NCBI GenBank assembly: GCA_002796835.1
Contig: LUGL01000008.1
Location: 9,498-47,469, forward strand
Origin: Elainella saxicola E1
Lineage (GTDB): Bacteria > Cyanobacteriota > Cyanobacteriia > Elainellales > Elainellaceae
DNA: 37,972 bases
Direction of reading: 5' to 3'
This document shows, piece by piece, positions 8,264 through 17,000 of the stretch. Numbering within the stretch: position 1 is the first letter of the stretch; each line of letters starts with the position of its first letter. The notes beneath the pieces were generated by a model that was not told where the DNA came from, did not search any database, and saw only the letters and a program-made list of their open reading frames with translations. A program made the position numbers and the translations under genes.

Positions 8264-9514
8264 ATGTCAGTCCACTTTAGTTCACCTCAACCTGAGTCAA
8301 CTTCCCAAACCCATGAAATAGTAGATGTCCAAGAAGTAGATTGCTGCATCGTTGGGGGTGGTCCGGCAGGTACAGTTCTGTCGTTACTTCTAGCCCGTCA
8401 GGGCATCAGGGTCATGCTTCTGGAAGCTCACCGAGACTTCGATCGTGATTTTCGGGGAGATACGCTACAACCCTCGGCAATGGAGATCATGGCGGAGATG
8501 GGGTTGGCGGATCGGCTCTTGGAACTACCTCATACGAAACTGCGGAGCATTACTGTGAGAGCCAGTGATGGCCGTGTCCTTTTCTCTCCGACCTTCGCTC
8601 ACCTTAAAACTCGGTTCCCTTACGTGACGGTCATGCCCCAGGTCCGCTTCCTTGACTTCATTGTGGCAGAAGCAAAGCAGTATCCGAATTTCCAATTGGT
8701 GTTAAGCGCAAATGTCCAGAAATTGGTTGAAGAAGATGGCATCGTTCGCGGAGTGAGATATCGAGGGCAGGGTGGTTGGCATGAAGTTCGGGCACAAGTA
8801 ACGATTGGGGCAGATGGTCGCCATTCACGACTACGAGAATTAGCAAGACTGAAGGCTGTGCCTACTTCAGCACCAATGGATGTTGTGTGGTTTCGTTTAC
8901 CGCACATTCCCGGAGACGGGGAAGGCTTAAACGGGCGGATTGGGCAGGGACGAATGGCTATCTTGCTCGATCGCGGAGAACAGTGGCAAATTGCCTATGT
9001 GATTCCGAAAGGTGGCTATCAACAGGTGCGGGCAGCAGGATTAGAAGTCCTCCGTCAAAATATTACGGAGATTCTGCCAGAGTTCAAAGAAAGAGTGCAG
9101 CAGTTACAAGATTGGCAGCAGGTCGCGTTTCTTTCGGTGGAGTCCAGTTTTGTTGATCGCTGGTATCGTCCAGGGCTGCTGCTGCTTGGCGATGCAGCAC
9201 ATGTCATGTCTCCTGTGGGTGGAGTAGGCATTAACTATGCGATTCAGGATGCGGTTGCGACGGCGAATTATCTCAGTCAACCCCTCAAACAAGGGCAGGT
9301 ACAGACCCGTCATCTGGCAACAGTGCAACGACAGCGGCAGCTACCGACTCAGTTTATTCAGTTTGTTCAATCCTCGGTTCAGCAAAACATCATCAAAAAT
9401 GCGCTCAATAGTCAGCCACCTCAATTCCCTGCATTCCTTAAACTCCCTCTCCTCCAAGACATTCCAGCGCGCGTGATTGGGTTTGGGCTTTTTCCTCCCC
9501 ATGTGCAGGTTTAA
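8264..9514 (+). CDS. FAD-dependent monooxygenase/oxidoreductase
   Basis: A 416-residue flavoprotein of the p-hydroxybenzoate hydroxylase/UbiH group. The N-terminal dinucleotide-binding motif is CCIVGGGPAGTVLSLLLARQ (about residues 27-46), followed by LEAH for ribose binding. A TIGADGRHSRLR motif (the DG motif) is in the middle. The second FAD motif LLLLGDAAHVMSPVGGVGIN is near residue 310. The start is the ATG at 8264, 7 bases after a strong AAGGAG (8251-8256); the frame is open further upstream, but that would overlap the GNAT gene. Eighteen bases separate it from the PfpI-like gene, so the two are probably cotranscribed. Substrate unknown. Confidence 0.92.
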   Translation: MSVHFSSPQPESTSQTHEIVDVQEVDCCIVGGGPAGTVLSLLLARQGIRVMLLEAHRDFDRDFRGDTLQPSAMEIMAEMGLADRLLELPHTKLRSITVRASDGRVLFSPTFAHLKTRFPYVTVMPQVRFLDFIVAEAKQYPNFQLVLSANVQKLVEEDGIVRGVRYRGQGGWHEVRAQVTIGADGRHSRLRELARLKAVPTSAPMDVVWFRLPHIPGDGEGLNGRIGQGRMAILLDRGEQWQIAYVIPKGGYQQVRAAGLEVLRQNITEILPEFKERVQQLQDWQQVAFLSVESSFVDRWYRPGLLLLGDAAHVMSPVGGVGINYAIQDAVATANYLSQPLKQGQVQTRHLATVQRQRQLPTQFIQFVQSSVQQNIIKNALNSQPPQFPAFLKLPLLQDIPARVIGFGLFPPHVQV

Positions 9515-9531
9515 AAATCAGGAGTTGCTTT

Positions 9532-10164
9532 ATGGAAAAACAAATTATTCATCTGTTTGTGTTCAATACGCTTGCCGATTGGGAAACGGGATATGCTGTC
9601 GCTGGCATCAATAATCCAGACATGCAAAGACAGCCTGGACGGTATCAGATTCAAACCGTTGGCCTAGATGCTGAACCTGTCACCACGATCGGCGGTATCA
9701 CGATCCTTCCTGATATCACCCTCGACGAATTGGAACCCGGTGCCATGCTAATTTTGCCGGGAGGTGAAGCTTGGAATAGGGGTGAAACCTCAAACTCAAA
9801 AATTTTGGAGTCTGCGAAAGCGATTTTAGCAGCGGATATTCCTGTTGCAGCGATTTGTGGTGCAACTGCAGGACTGGCTCGTGCTGGCATTGTAGATGAC
9901 ATTCCGCACACCAGCAATGCCCCAGAATATTTGCAAGCAACCAACTATCGAGGGGTAGCCCTGTATCAAAATCAGCCCGTTGTCACTTCTGGCAATGTGA
10001 TCACAGCCAGCTCCACTGCACCCCTTGAGTTTGCTTACCACATCTTCAAAAAGCTCGACCTCTACGAGCCTCCCATCTTAGAAGCCTGGTATGGACTGTT
10101 CAAAACGGGGGATGCTTCGTACTACTTTACTTTAGAACAACTCACAACTTCACTCATGGCCTAG
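9532..10164 (+). CDS. DJ-1/PfpI family protein (type 1 glutamine amidotransferase-like)
   Basis: A 210-residue cytoplasmic alpha/beta protein. The family landmarks are ILPGGEAWNRGE (near residue 80) and the nucleophile elbow VAAICGATAGLARAGI (near residue 105), which contains the reactive cysteine. Members act as small amidases, deglycases or stress proteins. ATG at 9532 follows a CAGGAG ribosome site. The gene sits between the FAD monooxygenase and a DUF3703 gene at short spacing, consistent with one transcription unit. No catalytic histidine directly follows the cysteine (CGA rather than CHG), so this belongs to the CG(A/P) subgroup rather than the classical protease-like subgroup. Confidence 0.9.
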   Translation: MEKQIIHLFVFNTLADWETGYAVAGINNPDMQRQPGRYQIQTVGLDAEPVTTIGGITILPDITLDELEPGAMLILPGGEAWNRGETSNSKILESAKAILAADIPVAAICGATAGLARAGIVDDIPHTSNAPEYLQATNYRGVALYQNQPVVTSGNVITASSTAPLEFAYHIFKKLDLYEPPILEAWYGLFKTGDASYYFTLEQLTTSLMA

Positions 10165-10186
10165 GAGAGAAATATTGGAGGAAATG

Positions 10187-10531
10187 ATGAAAACAGCTTT
10201 ACAAGAACATTTCAAGGCTGAACTTGAAAAAGCAAAAATAGCCATTGCAGTCCAGGATTTTGAAACCGCATGGATTGCGCTACAACGCGCTCATCTTCTG
10301 GGCCAACGGGATGCGATCGCCCACACCATCGCCCACTGGAATATGCTGAAACTTGCCTGGACGCAAAGAGATTTCCGAGAAGTTGTTGGTCAACTCATGC
10401 CAGTTCTTCTCGCACTTCCGCTCACACTTTTCTATGGACAAATGCGATCGCTGAGAGGTGGAAAAGTGAACGTGAATGATTCAGAAAGAATGTCTATTCC
10501 AGAAGATATTCAACAGATTCTTGATCAATAG
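10187..10531 (+). CDS. DUF3703 family protein
   Basis: A small soluble helical protein (114 residues) matching the DUF3703 pattern. Landmarks are AWIALQRAHLLGQRDAIAH, HWNMLKLAWTQRDFREVVGQ, a proline- and leucine-rich stretch and a C-terminal MSIPEDIQQIL. GGAGG at 10177-10181 lies 5 bases before the ATG at 10187; ATG 10184 and TTG 10175 are in frame but too close to or upstream of the ribosome site. No reaction is known for the family. It follows the PfpI-like gene by 22 bases. Confidence 0.83.
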   Translation: MKTALQEHFKAELEKAKIAIAVQDFETAWIALQRAHLLGQRDAIAHTIAHWNMLKLAWTQRDFREVVGQLMPVLLALPLTLFYGQMRSLRGGKVNVNDSERMSIPEDIQQILDQ

Positions 10532-10642
10532 CGTTGCATCACTAAGAACTCAAGAACTATCCTTTCAACTATCCGTTGGGTCAGGGATGAAATTGAATTT
10601 GAGGGCGATTGTAAACATACAGTTGCGTATCAATGAGGTTTC

Positions 10643-11437
10643 ATGATGGAATGGACGATCGGATGGTGGCAGATTTCTATTCAACGAGTTTATCCCACCC
10701 CTCAGCAACTCTCGCAAACCTATAATCGGGCCGCTTCTTGGTGGCATCAGCATTTGCGCCTTCTGGGCTATGGTTATGCTTATCGAGCACTGTGGCAATC
10801 GCTAAAAAACACAGGAATGCTATCTCTCTGGAAGAACAACTCCCATATTTGTGATTGTGGAATCGAGACGGCAGCACTCAGTCTGAGCCTGGTTCAAACC
10901 ATCCATTCAACCCTGCAAATTACGGGTGTCGATCTCTCATCTGAAATGCTGAACATGGCCCATCAAAAACTCAACGACGGAAGGGTGATTCATCATCTTT
11001 GTTGCAGTGATGTCAGCAAATTACCTTTTGGCGATCGCTCCTTTGATGGGGTCATCAGTGCTCATCTGCTGGAACACTTGCCTGACCCAAAACAGGGATT
11101 ACAGGAAATGGTGAGAATCCTTCGTCCCAATGCGCCGCTGATGCTGATCGTAACCCGCATTGGACTCCTCGGAACGCTAATCCAATGGCATTGGGGCAAC
11201 CGATGTTTTAGCCCAAAAGAACTTTCCGCACTCATGCAGGAAGTAGGATTAGTCAACCTGCAATTTATCCCATTTCCCGTTGGACTGGCTCGCTTCAGCA
11301 GTATGGCGTGCATTGGATTTCGGAGGGAAGACGATGATGCAAAACAAAATGAGGCTGCGCTACGGATTGCTGCTGCTCGGGACGTTGATTGTGTTGGTGT
11401 TCCAACTCAGGACAATTGCCGCTCAGCCAACGCTTGA
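10643..11437 (+). CDS. Class I SAM-dependent methyltransferase
   Basis: A 264-residue methyltransferase-like protein. The SAM fold is seen from ICDCGIETAALSLSL (a degenerate motif I, lacking the usual GxGxG), through GVDLSSEMLNMAHQKL (acidic ribose-binding loop), LPFGDRSFDGVISAHLLEHL and RILRPNAPLMLIVTR. GAGG at 10635-10638 precedes the ATG. The reading frame overruns the start of the next gene by 104 bases, and the last 33 or so residues are low-complexity and unlike a methyltransferase tail. The authentic end may therefore be lost to a frameshift near 11330, where the next gene starts. Substrate unknown; the membrane-enzyme neighbours hint at a lipid or small metabolite. Confidence 0.82.
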   Translation: MMEWTIGWWQISIQRVYPTPQQLSQTYNRAASWWHQHLRLLGYGYAYRALWQSLKNTGMLSLWKNNSHICDCGIETAALSLSLVQTIHSTLQITGVDLSSEMLNMAHQKLNDGRVIHHLCCSDVSKLPFGDRSFDGVISAHLLEHLPDPKQGLQEMVRILRPNAPLMLIVTRIGLLGTLIQWHWGNRCFSPKELSALMQEVGLVNLQFIPFPVGLARFSSMACIGFRREDDDAKQNEAALRIAAARDVDCVGVPTQDNCRSANA

Positions 11438-12815
11438 GATGAAAATCGATCGCTTTATTACTCACCAGATGACCGCTCAACATCTTCCTGGATTAGCTCT
11501 GGCAATTACCCATGACAATCAGATATTGCATGTTAAAGGCTATGGCAAAGCGAATACTCAGCAACCTATCACGCCACAAACTCAATTTCCGATCGCCTCG
11601 CTGAGTAAATCCTTTACGGCTGTGGCAGTGCTGCAATTGGTGGAAGCCGGAGAAATTGACCTGGGTACTCCAGTGCGAAAATACCTGCCAGACTTTACAC
11701 TGGCTGACACCAAAACCGCTGATCAGATCACGATCCGTCATTTGTTGAATCACACCAGTGGATTGTCTGACCTCGGTTTTTCTGAATCATTCCTACCCCA
11801 GCCCACTACAAATGCAGAACGGGTAAAAAGTCTGTACAAGGCCCATCCTGTTGCGGCTCCTGGAACTCAATTTCACTATTTCAATCCCAACTACGATGTC
11901 TTAGCGAGAGTCGTGGAAGTGATGAGTGATCAATCTTTTGACGAGTATTTGCGATCGCACCTTTTCATACCCCTCCAGATGTCTCAGACGTTCCATGCTA
12001 CGACAATGGCTGAAGCACAGCAACAAGCCAACCATATGGCAACGGGACATTTAATGGCGTTTGCAATTCCGTTTGCGGCTCAAGAACTATCAGGCTATTT
12101 GGGTGGCAATGCTGGCGTTATTTCCACAGCAGAGGATATGGCAAAGTATTTGATTCTGCATAGTAATGGGGGACAGGTTGAGGGCACACAACTGCTAACT
12201 CCAGGCAGCATCGCTCTCATGCAGACGCCACCAACGCAACTCAAGAGCCCTTATGCAATGGGATGGTTTGCTACAACAGAAAATGGCAGGCAAATTCTCC
12301 AACATAACGGTATCTTGTCCACGTTTTATACCGATGTTGCTGTGTTGCCGCATGAAAAATATGGCATTGCCCTGCTCTACAACATTAGTGCATCATCGCT
12401 GATTGCGTTTGCCTTGCCCCAAATCAAATCTGGATTAATTCAATTACTCACAGATGAGACGCTTCCTCTAGATGGTTTCAGCATTAATCTCTGGGGTATC
12501 AGTCTCGCCATTTTAGCAACTATTGGCGTCGCACTAGCAATTTATAGCCTGCTGCATTTTCCTCAATGGAAACGAAAAATCCACACGGCACCCGAATGGC
12601 AGATCCGATCGGGCATCGCATGGATGTTTTTTCCTACAGTCGTATTGCTTGCAATGCCCTGGCTGGTGGAAATGACGAGCGATCGCATCTTCAACTACCA
12701 GCAATTATTTCGGGCCATGCCGGATGTTATGCTTTGGCTGGGGTTATGTGCAGCACTTGGTTTCATCAACGGAACGATCCGTCTGATTGCTTGCGCCAAT
12801 AATAGGCAGTCATAA
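11334..12815 (+). CDS. Serine beta-lactamase-like hydrolase (class C/AmpC-EstB family) with C-terminal membrane segments
   Basis: A 493-residue secreted or membrane-anchored serine hydrolase. A signal-type hydrophobic helix occupies residues 10-30 (GLLLLGTLIVLVFQL). The catalytic SxxK is S89-L-S-K92, and the YxN-like motif is HYFNPNYDV (about residue 182). The HNG near residue 325 (LQHNGIL) stands in for KTG. Three C-terminal hydrophobic segments (about 385-475) would hold it in the membrane. I chose ATG 11334 because GGAGG at 11322-11326 lies 7 bases upstream. Relatives are penicillin-binding-protein-like peptidases or esterases; resistance should not be assumed. The 3' end of this gene is partly duplicated at 14075-14186. 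Confidence 0.9.
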   Translation: MMQNKMRLRYGLLLLGTLIVLVFQLRTIAAQPTLEMKIDRFITHQMTAQHLPGLALAITHDNQILHVKGYGKANTQQPITPQTQFPIASLSKSFTAVAVLQLVEAGEIDLGTPVRKYLPDFTLADTKTADQITIRHLLNHTSGLSDLGFSESFLPQPTTNAERVKSLYKAHPVAAPGTQFHYFNPNYDVLARVVEVMSDQSFDEYLRSHLFIPLQMSQTFHATTMAEAQQQANHMATGHLMAFAIPFAAQELSGYLGGNAGVISTAEDMAKYLILHSNGGQVEGTQLLTPGSIALMQTPPTQLKSPYAMGWFATTENGRQILQHNGILSTFYTDVAVLPHEKYGIALLYNISASSLIAFALPQIKSGLIQLLTDETLPLDGFSINLWGISLAILATIGVALAIYSLLHFPQWKRKIHTAPEWQIRSGIAWMFFPTVVLLAMPWLVEMTSDRIFNYQQLFRAMPDVMLWLGLCAALGFINGTIRLIACANNRQS

Positions 12816-12827
12816 GGAAAATGAAAG

Positions 12828-14072
12828 ATGAGCAAGCTTAACATGGCACGAAAATTTCCCAGGTTCCCGTTAAAAGCCTTGCCGCTTCAATTCATTAGCT
12901 TTGCCTGTGCCTATTTGCCCAGAAGAGTCGATCCCTTGATTGTTAAGGCTGCTGAGCAAATACTCTCAACGGCGGTGGGTCATCCAATTCAATTGACGCA
13001 AGTCGAGTTTATTTCTAAAAGAGGCAGGAGAAATTTATTACTACGATGTCATTGTTCCTCTGAGGCTGGTTTGCCTCCTAGCTTGATTATTAAAAAGGTG
13101 GAAGCAAATGCTTATAACCCAAACGATCCAACCTCGTGGGACACATTGCGGTTCTTCAGAGATTGGATCGGTGCCCAATTCTTAAGCACAATATCCGATC
13201 AGTACCCGCATAGCCCCCGCTTTTATGGTGGCGATCTGAGGTTAGGCTTCATTATTTTGGAGGATGTGCCGCATCAGGCCCGTTTAGTTGAATCTCTTCT
13301 AGGAGACGATCGCAATCAAGCAGAACAGGCACTGCTTCAGTATGCAGCTTGTTTAGGACAACTTCATACTGCCACGATCGGCAAGGCAGCAGAATTTGAG
13401 GAACTGTTTCAGACAATTGCTCCCCAGGTAAAACCGGCGAAAGAAACTGTGAACATTTACCAGCATCAATCGATCCTAGAGAAGTTAGGAATTCAGCCTG
13501 AGACTCATTGGCTGCATGACTTGAACGCGATCGAAGAAGCCATCAATCATCCAGGTGACTTTCTTGCTTATATCCATGCCGATGCTTGCCCCGATAATGT
13601 TTTAGATACCGGTGAAGGATTACGGCTGATTGATTTTGAAACGGGTCGGTTCGGTCATGCTCTGATGGATGCCGCTTATGGCAGAATGATGTTTCCTAGC
13701 TGTTGGTGTGCGAACCGATTGCCTCATCCTATCGTTCAACAAATGGAAGACACCTATCGGACGATTCTGAGCCAACGGTGTCTAGCCGCACAAGACGATC
13801 GCATCTTTGAATCTGCTCTAGTCAAAATATGCGGTTTTTGGCTTTTGAATACCCTGGTACGGCATCTTGAATCTGCTCTAAAAAAAGACTCAAACTGGGG
13901 AATTTCAACGACTCGTCAGCGAATTTTAGCTCGATTAGAAGTGTTCATTACAACAGCCCAGGCATTTCATCAACTTCCTGCTTTGTGCAGCACTGCTAGT
14001 CGGCTTTTAGATCTGTTGCAACAGCGTTGGAGAGGTACGCCTTCTCTCCCCGATTATCCAGCATTTAGATGA
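12828..14072 (+). CDS. Aminoglycoside phosphotransferase/choline kinase-like protein (APH family)
   Basis: A 414-residue protein kinase-like small-molecule phosphotransferase. The catalytic loop is IHADACPDN (H250, D252, N257) and the metal-binding motif is LRLIDFETG near residues 266-274. The N-lobe includes LIIKKVEANAY, with a probable ATP-contacting lysine. ATG 12828 has a GAAAG-type site just upstream. It begins 12 bases after the hydrolase gene. The gene lies between two copies of the hydrolase 3' end (12567-12815 and 14075-14186), suggesting it came in with, or split, a tandem duplication. The substrate could be a sugar, an alcohol or an antibiotic; none can be chosen. Confidence 0.87.
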   Translation: MSKLNMARKFPRFPLKALPLQFISFACAYLPRRVDPLIVKAAEQILSTAVGHPIQLTQVEFISKRGRRNLLLRCHCSSEAGLPPSLIIKKVEANAYNPNDPTSWDTLRFFRDWIGAQFLSTISDQYPHSPRFYGGDLRLGFIILEDVPHQARLVESLLGDDRNQAEQALLQYAACLGQLHTATIGKAAEFEELFQTIAPQVKPAKETVNIYQHQSILEKLGIQPETHWLHDLNAIEEAINHPGDFLAYIHADACPDNVLDTGEGLRLIDFETGRFGHALMDAAYGRMMFPSCWCANRLPHPIVQQMEDTYRTILSQRCLAAQDDRIFESALVKICGFWLLNTLVRHLESALKKDSNWGISTTRQRILARLEVFITTAQAFHQLPALCSTASRLLDLLQQRWRGTPSLPDYPAFR

Positions 14073-14074
14073 CT

Positions 14075-14186
14075 ATGGTGGAAACGAAAGATCCACGCGA
14101 CACCCAAATGGCAAATTCTATTGGATATCGCATGGATGTTTTTCCAGGAATACGTCTTATTGCTTGCGCCAATAATGGGCTGTCAT
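14075..14186 (+). pseudogene. Decayed duplicate of the 3' end of the upstream beta-lactamase-like gene
   Basis: From 14078 the + strand reads W-K-R-K-I-H-A-T-P-K-W-Q-I...I-A-W-M-F-F, matching WKRKIHTAPEWQI...IAWMFF encoded at 12567-12632 of the hydrolase gene. It then jumps to a match with the last bases of that gene. The jump falls exactly on ATTGCTTGC. This 9-mer occurs twice in the intact copy (12644-12652 and 12786-12794) and once here (14159-14167), so about 142 bases were lost by recombination between the short repeats. The remnant has no start and overlaps the 3' end of the minus-strand DUF1579 gene. Confidence 0.8.
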
Positions 14187-14672
14187 AAACTGCTGCCACT
14201 GCCCATCATCACTCAACATATGGGAGGTCAAGACTCGATGATTGTCGCTCTTGAACTCGATCACATCTTTGTACTTTCCTATTTTCTTCTCATCCGTCAT
14301 ATCAGGTCCATCGGAATTAAGCGTTAGCACAGTTTCGCCTTCATCCAATTCACCGTCGTATTGCCAAAGATACGTCATTATTGACCCAACCCAAGTGCCC
14401 ACATAACGCTGTTTCTGTGGATCGTAGCCAAGCGTCATCAGTGTTGTCGCAGGACCACAACCAGGCATCTCACCCTGCCCTTCCGCCAATGTCCAAAATC
14501 CACCCAGCGATCGCACAGTTTCAGTTCCCGTTGATTTTACGGGAGGTTGGTCTGGTCCCATCATTGCTTCAATCTCATAGGTCCATTCACCAACTAGTTT
14601 CTGGAGCCACTGATGTTCTTTTTGCGGTTGAGCAGGCATGGGGGAGGTTTGTTCGGTTTGAGTAGTTTCCAT
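14157..14672 (-). CDS. DUF1579 family protein
   Basis: A 171-residue soluble protein of the DUF1579 family. Landmarks are HQWLQKLVGEWTYE, ETVRSLGGFWTLAEGQGEM, TLGYDPQKQRYVGTWVGS and the C-terminal MTAHYWRKQ. The fold is likely a lipocalin- or calycin-like barrel, with unknown ligand. Start is ATG at 14672 with AGGAA upstream; the frame is open to 14780 but would overlap the upstream gene. It is the last gene of the minus-strand DGPF/VOC operon. Its 3' end overlaps the hydrolase remnant. The same terminal codons appear antisense at the very end of the intact hydrolase gene, showing an old convergent arrangement. Confidence 0.88.
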   Translation of the reverse strand: METTQTEQTSPMPAQPQKEHQWLQKLVGEWTYEIEAMMGPDQPPVKSTGTETVRSLGGFWTLAEGQGEMPGCGPATTLMTLGYDPQKQRYVGTWVGSIMTYLWQYDGELDEGETVLTLNSDGPDMTDEKKIGKYKDVIEFKSDNHRVLTSHMLSDDGQWQQFMTAHYWRKQ

Positions 14673-14733
14673 TGATTTATTTCCTGTGATGAATGATTGA
14701 GCATTACGATCATTGGCGAGAAGTGTGACCTCT

Positions 14734-15462
14734 CTATCCATACGTTGGCTTTTGTGGCCAACCAGATGGTGAATCTTCAAAGTCTTCCTGTCGTCCGTAG
14801 GGAGTCATATCCAGCAGGCTGTAGGCATCCGTGAGAGATTCAACGCCACGGGCGTAGGTCGAGTAGGTGTGGAACACATCGTCACCGAGACGAAAGAAAA
14901 CGCTGAGTCCATGGCTCTCACCCTGCACCACATTCGGTCCATGGCGTTCTTCTAACTCAGCTTTGTCTCGATAGTTGTATTCAATGGGCGCAATGTTTTC
15001 GTCTAGCGTGACATGGAAATCGTAGTTGAAATCACTGCTAAAGGAGGAATACCAGGGAACAGTCCATTCCTTCAGCTTTTTGTAGGCTTCCAGTTTGGGG
15101 AACGGGGCACGAGAAACCAGCACGAAGGTTGTGTCACGTTCATTCAACATTGATAGATCACTCAAGGCATTGACGTAGCCTGTGCAACCCTTACAGCCCT
15201 TCTCCCACTCTGGAGAAAACATGAAGTGGTAGATGATTAGCTGGGTTCGTCCCTCAAACAAATCAATGAGTTTCGCAGAACCATTTGATCCTTCAAAAGT
15301 GTATTTCTTTTCAAGTTTGACCATTGGTAGCTTGCGTCGTTCTGCATTAATACGATCGCGTTGCCTGGTCAACTCTTTCTCATGTTCCAGCAACATTTTA
15401 CGGGCCGCCAGCCATTCGTCTTTTCCAACGATTTTTGGATGGGCAATTGCATTCTGAATCAT
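14734..15462 (-). CDS. DUF899 family thioredoxin-like protein
   Basis: A 242-residue cytoplasmic protein of the DUF899 family. The N-terminal helix [20 protein letters not shown] and the [10 protein letters not shown] strand precede [18 protein letters not shown]. The motif [12 protein letters not shown] holds a CxxC pair where thioredoxins have their active site. A histidine-rich [16 protein letters not shown] region and WPQKPTYG complete the family pattern. A redox role is likely from the family fold but not shown. AGGAG lies upstream of ATG 15462. It is the fifth gene of the minus-strand operon under the ECF-type promoters. Confidence 0.9.
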   Translation of the reverse strand: MIQNAIAHPKIVGKDEWLAARKMLLEHEKELTRQRDRINAERRKLPMVKLEKKYTFEGSNGSAKLIDLFEGRTQLIIYHFMFSPEWEKGCKGCTGYVNALSDLSMLNERDTTFVLVSRAPFPKLEAYKKLKEWTVPWYSSFSSDFNYDFHVTLDENIAPIEYNYRDKAELEERHGPNVVQGESHGLSVFFRLGDDVFHTYSTYARGVESLTDAYSLLDMTPYGRQEDFEDSPSGWPQKPTYG

Positions 15463-15540
15463 GGTGCATATCTCCTAATTCAGTAGTGAAACAGCGGGTA
15501 GGACAATCAGCAAAACTGGAGGTAAAAGGCGGTAAGAGGC

Positions 15541-15951
15541 TTAAACAACCTGCTCACAATTGACCATCCAGGGCGTCCCGAACTGATCGATCAACATGCC
15601 AAAGCGAACAGACCAGAAGGTTGGAGCGATCGGCATTTTCACCTTGCCGTTTTCTGCCAGAGCGTGAAAAATTCGTTCGGCTTCGTCTGGTTTGGAAACG
15701 CTAATTTGCACATAGAAGCCTTGCGGGGTTTCAAAATATCCTGCTGGGCAGTCCGATCCCATTAAGAGTCGGTTGTCTAACTCAAGACAGGCATGCATGA
15801 TTTTGTCCTGCCACTCCGGTGAGACATTTTCTGCCGAAGGGGCTTCTTTGTGGGGCATCATCATGGTGATCTTGCCACCGAGACATTGTTCGTAGAATTT
15901 GAATGCAGCCTCACAGTTGCCGTTGAACATCAGGTAAGAATTGAGTTGCAT
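15541..15951 (-). CDS. VOC/PhnB-like (glyoxalase superfamily) protein
   Basis: A 136-residue protein with the PhnB-type start LNSYLMFNGNCEAAFKFYEQCLGGKI. The middle contains HACLELDNRLLMGSDCP and the end is FGMLIDQFGTPWMVN, the usual second-half metal-site strand of this group. Members are dimeric vicinal-oxygen-chelate proteins; the reaction is unassigned and many are annotated as 3-demethylubiquinone methyltransferase by similarity only. A strong AAAGGAGAAATCA site precedes ATG 15951. It is the fourth gene of the operon and is paired with the YCII protein upstream. Confidence 0.9.
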   Translation of the reverse strand: MQLNSYLMFNGNCEAAFKFYEQCLGGKITMMMPHKEAPSAENVSPEWQDKIMHACLELDNRLLMGSDCPAGYFETPQGFYVQISVSKPDEAERIFHALAENGKVKMPIAPTFWSVRFGMLIDQFGTPWMVNCEQVV

Positions 15952-16035
15952 TGATTTCTCCTTTAATCATCGATTCTGCATTCTGATGAAATGAACGTTT
16001 GCATGTGAACATCATTTGCACGGCAGCTGATGAAG

Positions 16036-16428
16036 TTACGCTTCCTGCTCCTTTAATTCAGTCATCAGAGCTTCAAACTCCTCTTCGCCAATGATGGGAC
16101 GGATCTCAATCTCGGAGTCTCCTGGCATTGGGTTGGGGCAGCGCTTCACCCAGGCGATCGCGTCTTCAATGGAGTTCACCTGCCACAGCCAATACCCTGC
16201 CACTAGTTCCTGCGCTGGCGTGAAGGGGCCCTTGATGACGGTACGATCCGTTCCTGAAAAGCGAACGCGCACCCCTTTTGAGCTAGGATGCAGCCCATCA
16301 CCGGCGAGCAAGATACCTGCCTTGACTAATTCTTCGTTGTACTGCCCCATTTCAGTCAAAAGCTGGGCGCTTGGCATGATTCCAGTTTCGGAGTCTTGAG
16401 TTGCTTTAACAAAGACCATGACTTTCAT
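16036..16428 (-). CDS. YCII-related (DGPF-type) protein
   Basis: A 130-residue small dimeric alpha/beta barrel-type protein. It starts MKVMVFVKATQDSE. The loop TVIKGPFTPAQELVAGYWL is the DGPF loop with lysine in place of aspartate. The C-terminal EDAIAWVKRCP...IEIRPI completes the fold. CAGGAG precedes ATG 16428. The family is found next to ECF42 sigma factors, but its chemistry is not established. The K-for-D change distinguishes it from the canonical copy at 17001-17357 and suggests the two paralogues have different roles. Confidence 0.87.
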   Translation of the reverse strand: MKVMVFVKATQDSETGIMPSAQLLTEMGQYNEELVKAGILLAGDGLHPSSKGVRVRFSGTDRTVIKGPFTPAQELVAGYWLWQVNSIEDAIAWVKRCPNPMPGDSEIEIRPIIGEEEFEALMTELKEQEA

Positions 16429-16488
16429 TGTGAAATCTCCTGTTGAGTCGTTTTGAGTTCGATTCCTAGAGGTTTGGTGTGCTGATCG

Positions 16489-16983
16489 CTAACTCGCAGC
16501 AACACGCTTGAGTTCATCAATCTCGATCTTTTTCATTTGCAGCATTGCAGCAGTAACGTTTTGAGCGGTTGCCGCATCAGGGTGATTGAGCAACTCAATC
16601 AAAATGCGCGGAATAATTTGCCACGAGACCCCGTATTGATCTTTGAGCCAGCCGCATTGCTGGGCAGTTTCATCTCCATCTGCAGACAGTTTTTGCCAGT
16701 AATCGTTCACTTCCTCCTGGGTATCGCAAAAGATCTGGAAGGAAATCGCCTCGTTAAATTTGAAGGTCGGACCTCCGTTCAGTGCTGTAAATGGCTGACC
16801 ATCGAGCTCAAAACTGACGGTCATGACCGTTCCGGCAGGTTTTCCATGAATTTCCTGTCCAACTTCTCCATATCGACTGATGTGGATGATCTTGGAGTTG
16901 CGAAAAACTGATGTATAAAACTGAGCGGCTGCTTCGGCTTGATCGTCAAACCATAAACAGGGAGTAATTTTGGGATTGTTCAT
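16489..16983 (-). CDS. VOC/PhnB-like (glyoxalase superfamily) protein
   Basis: A 164-residue PhnB-type protein. The opening is ITPCLWFDDQAEAAAQFYTSVF, then SFELDGQPFTALNGGP, then WLKDQYGVSWQIIPRIL, as in proteins labelled 3-demethylubiquinone-9 3-methyltransferase by old annotation. I placed the start at ATG 16983 with AAGGAG upstream, rather than at the longer open frame to 17004, which would run into the preceding gene. It is the second gene of the operon, 17 bases after the first. The function is unknown beyond the metal-binding fold. Confidence 0.88.
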   Translation of the reverse strand: MNNPKITPCLWFDDQAEAAAQFYTSVFRNSKIIHISRYGEVGQEIHGKPAGTVMTVSFELDGQPFTALNGGPTFKFNEAISFQIFCDTQEEVNDYWQKLSADGDETAQQCGWLKDQYGVSWQIIPRILIELLNHPDAATAQNVTAAMLQMKKIEIDELKRVAAS

Positions 16984-17000
16984 GAGGGTGCTCCTTGAGT

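Noticed and set aside
14121-14327. 68-codon + strand open frame after the kinase gene
   Set aside because: It is made of the hydrolase remnant and sequence antisense to DUF1579; not a separate gene.
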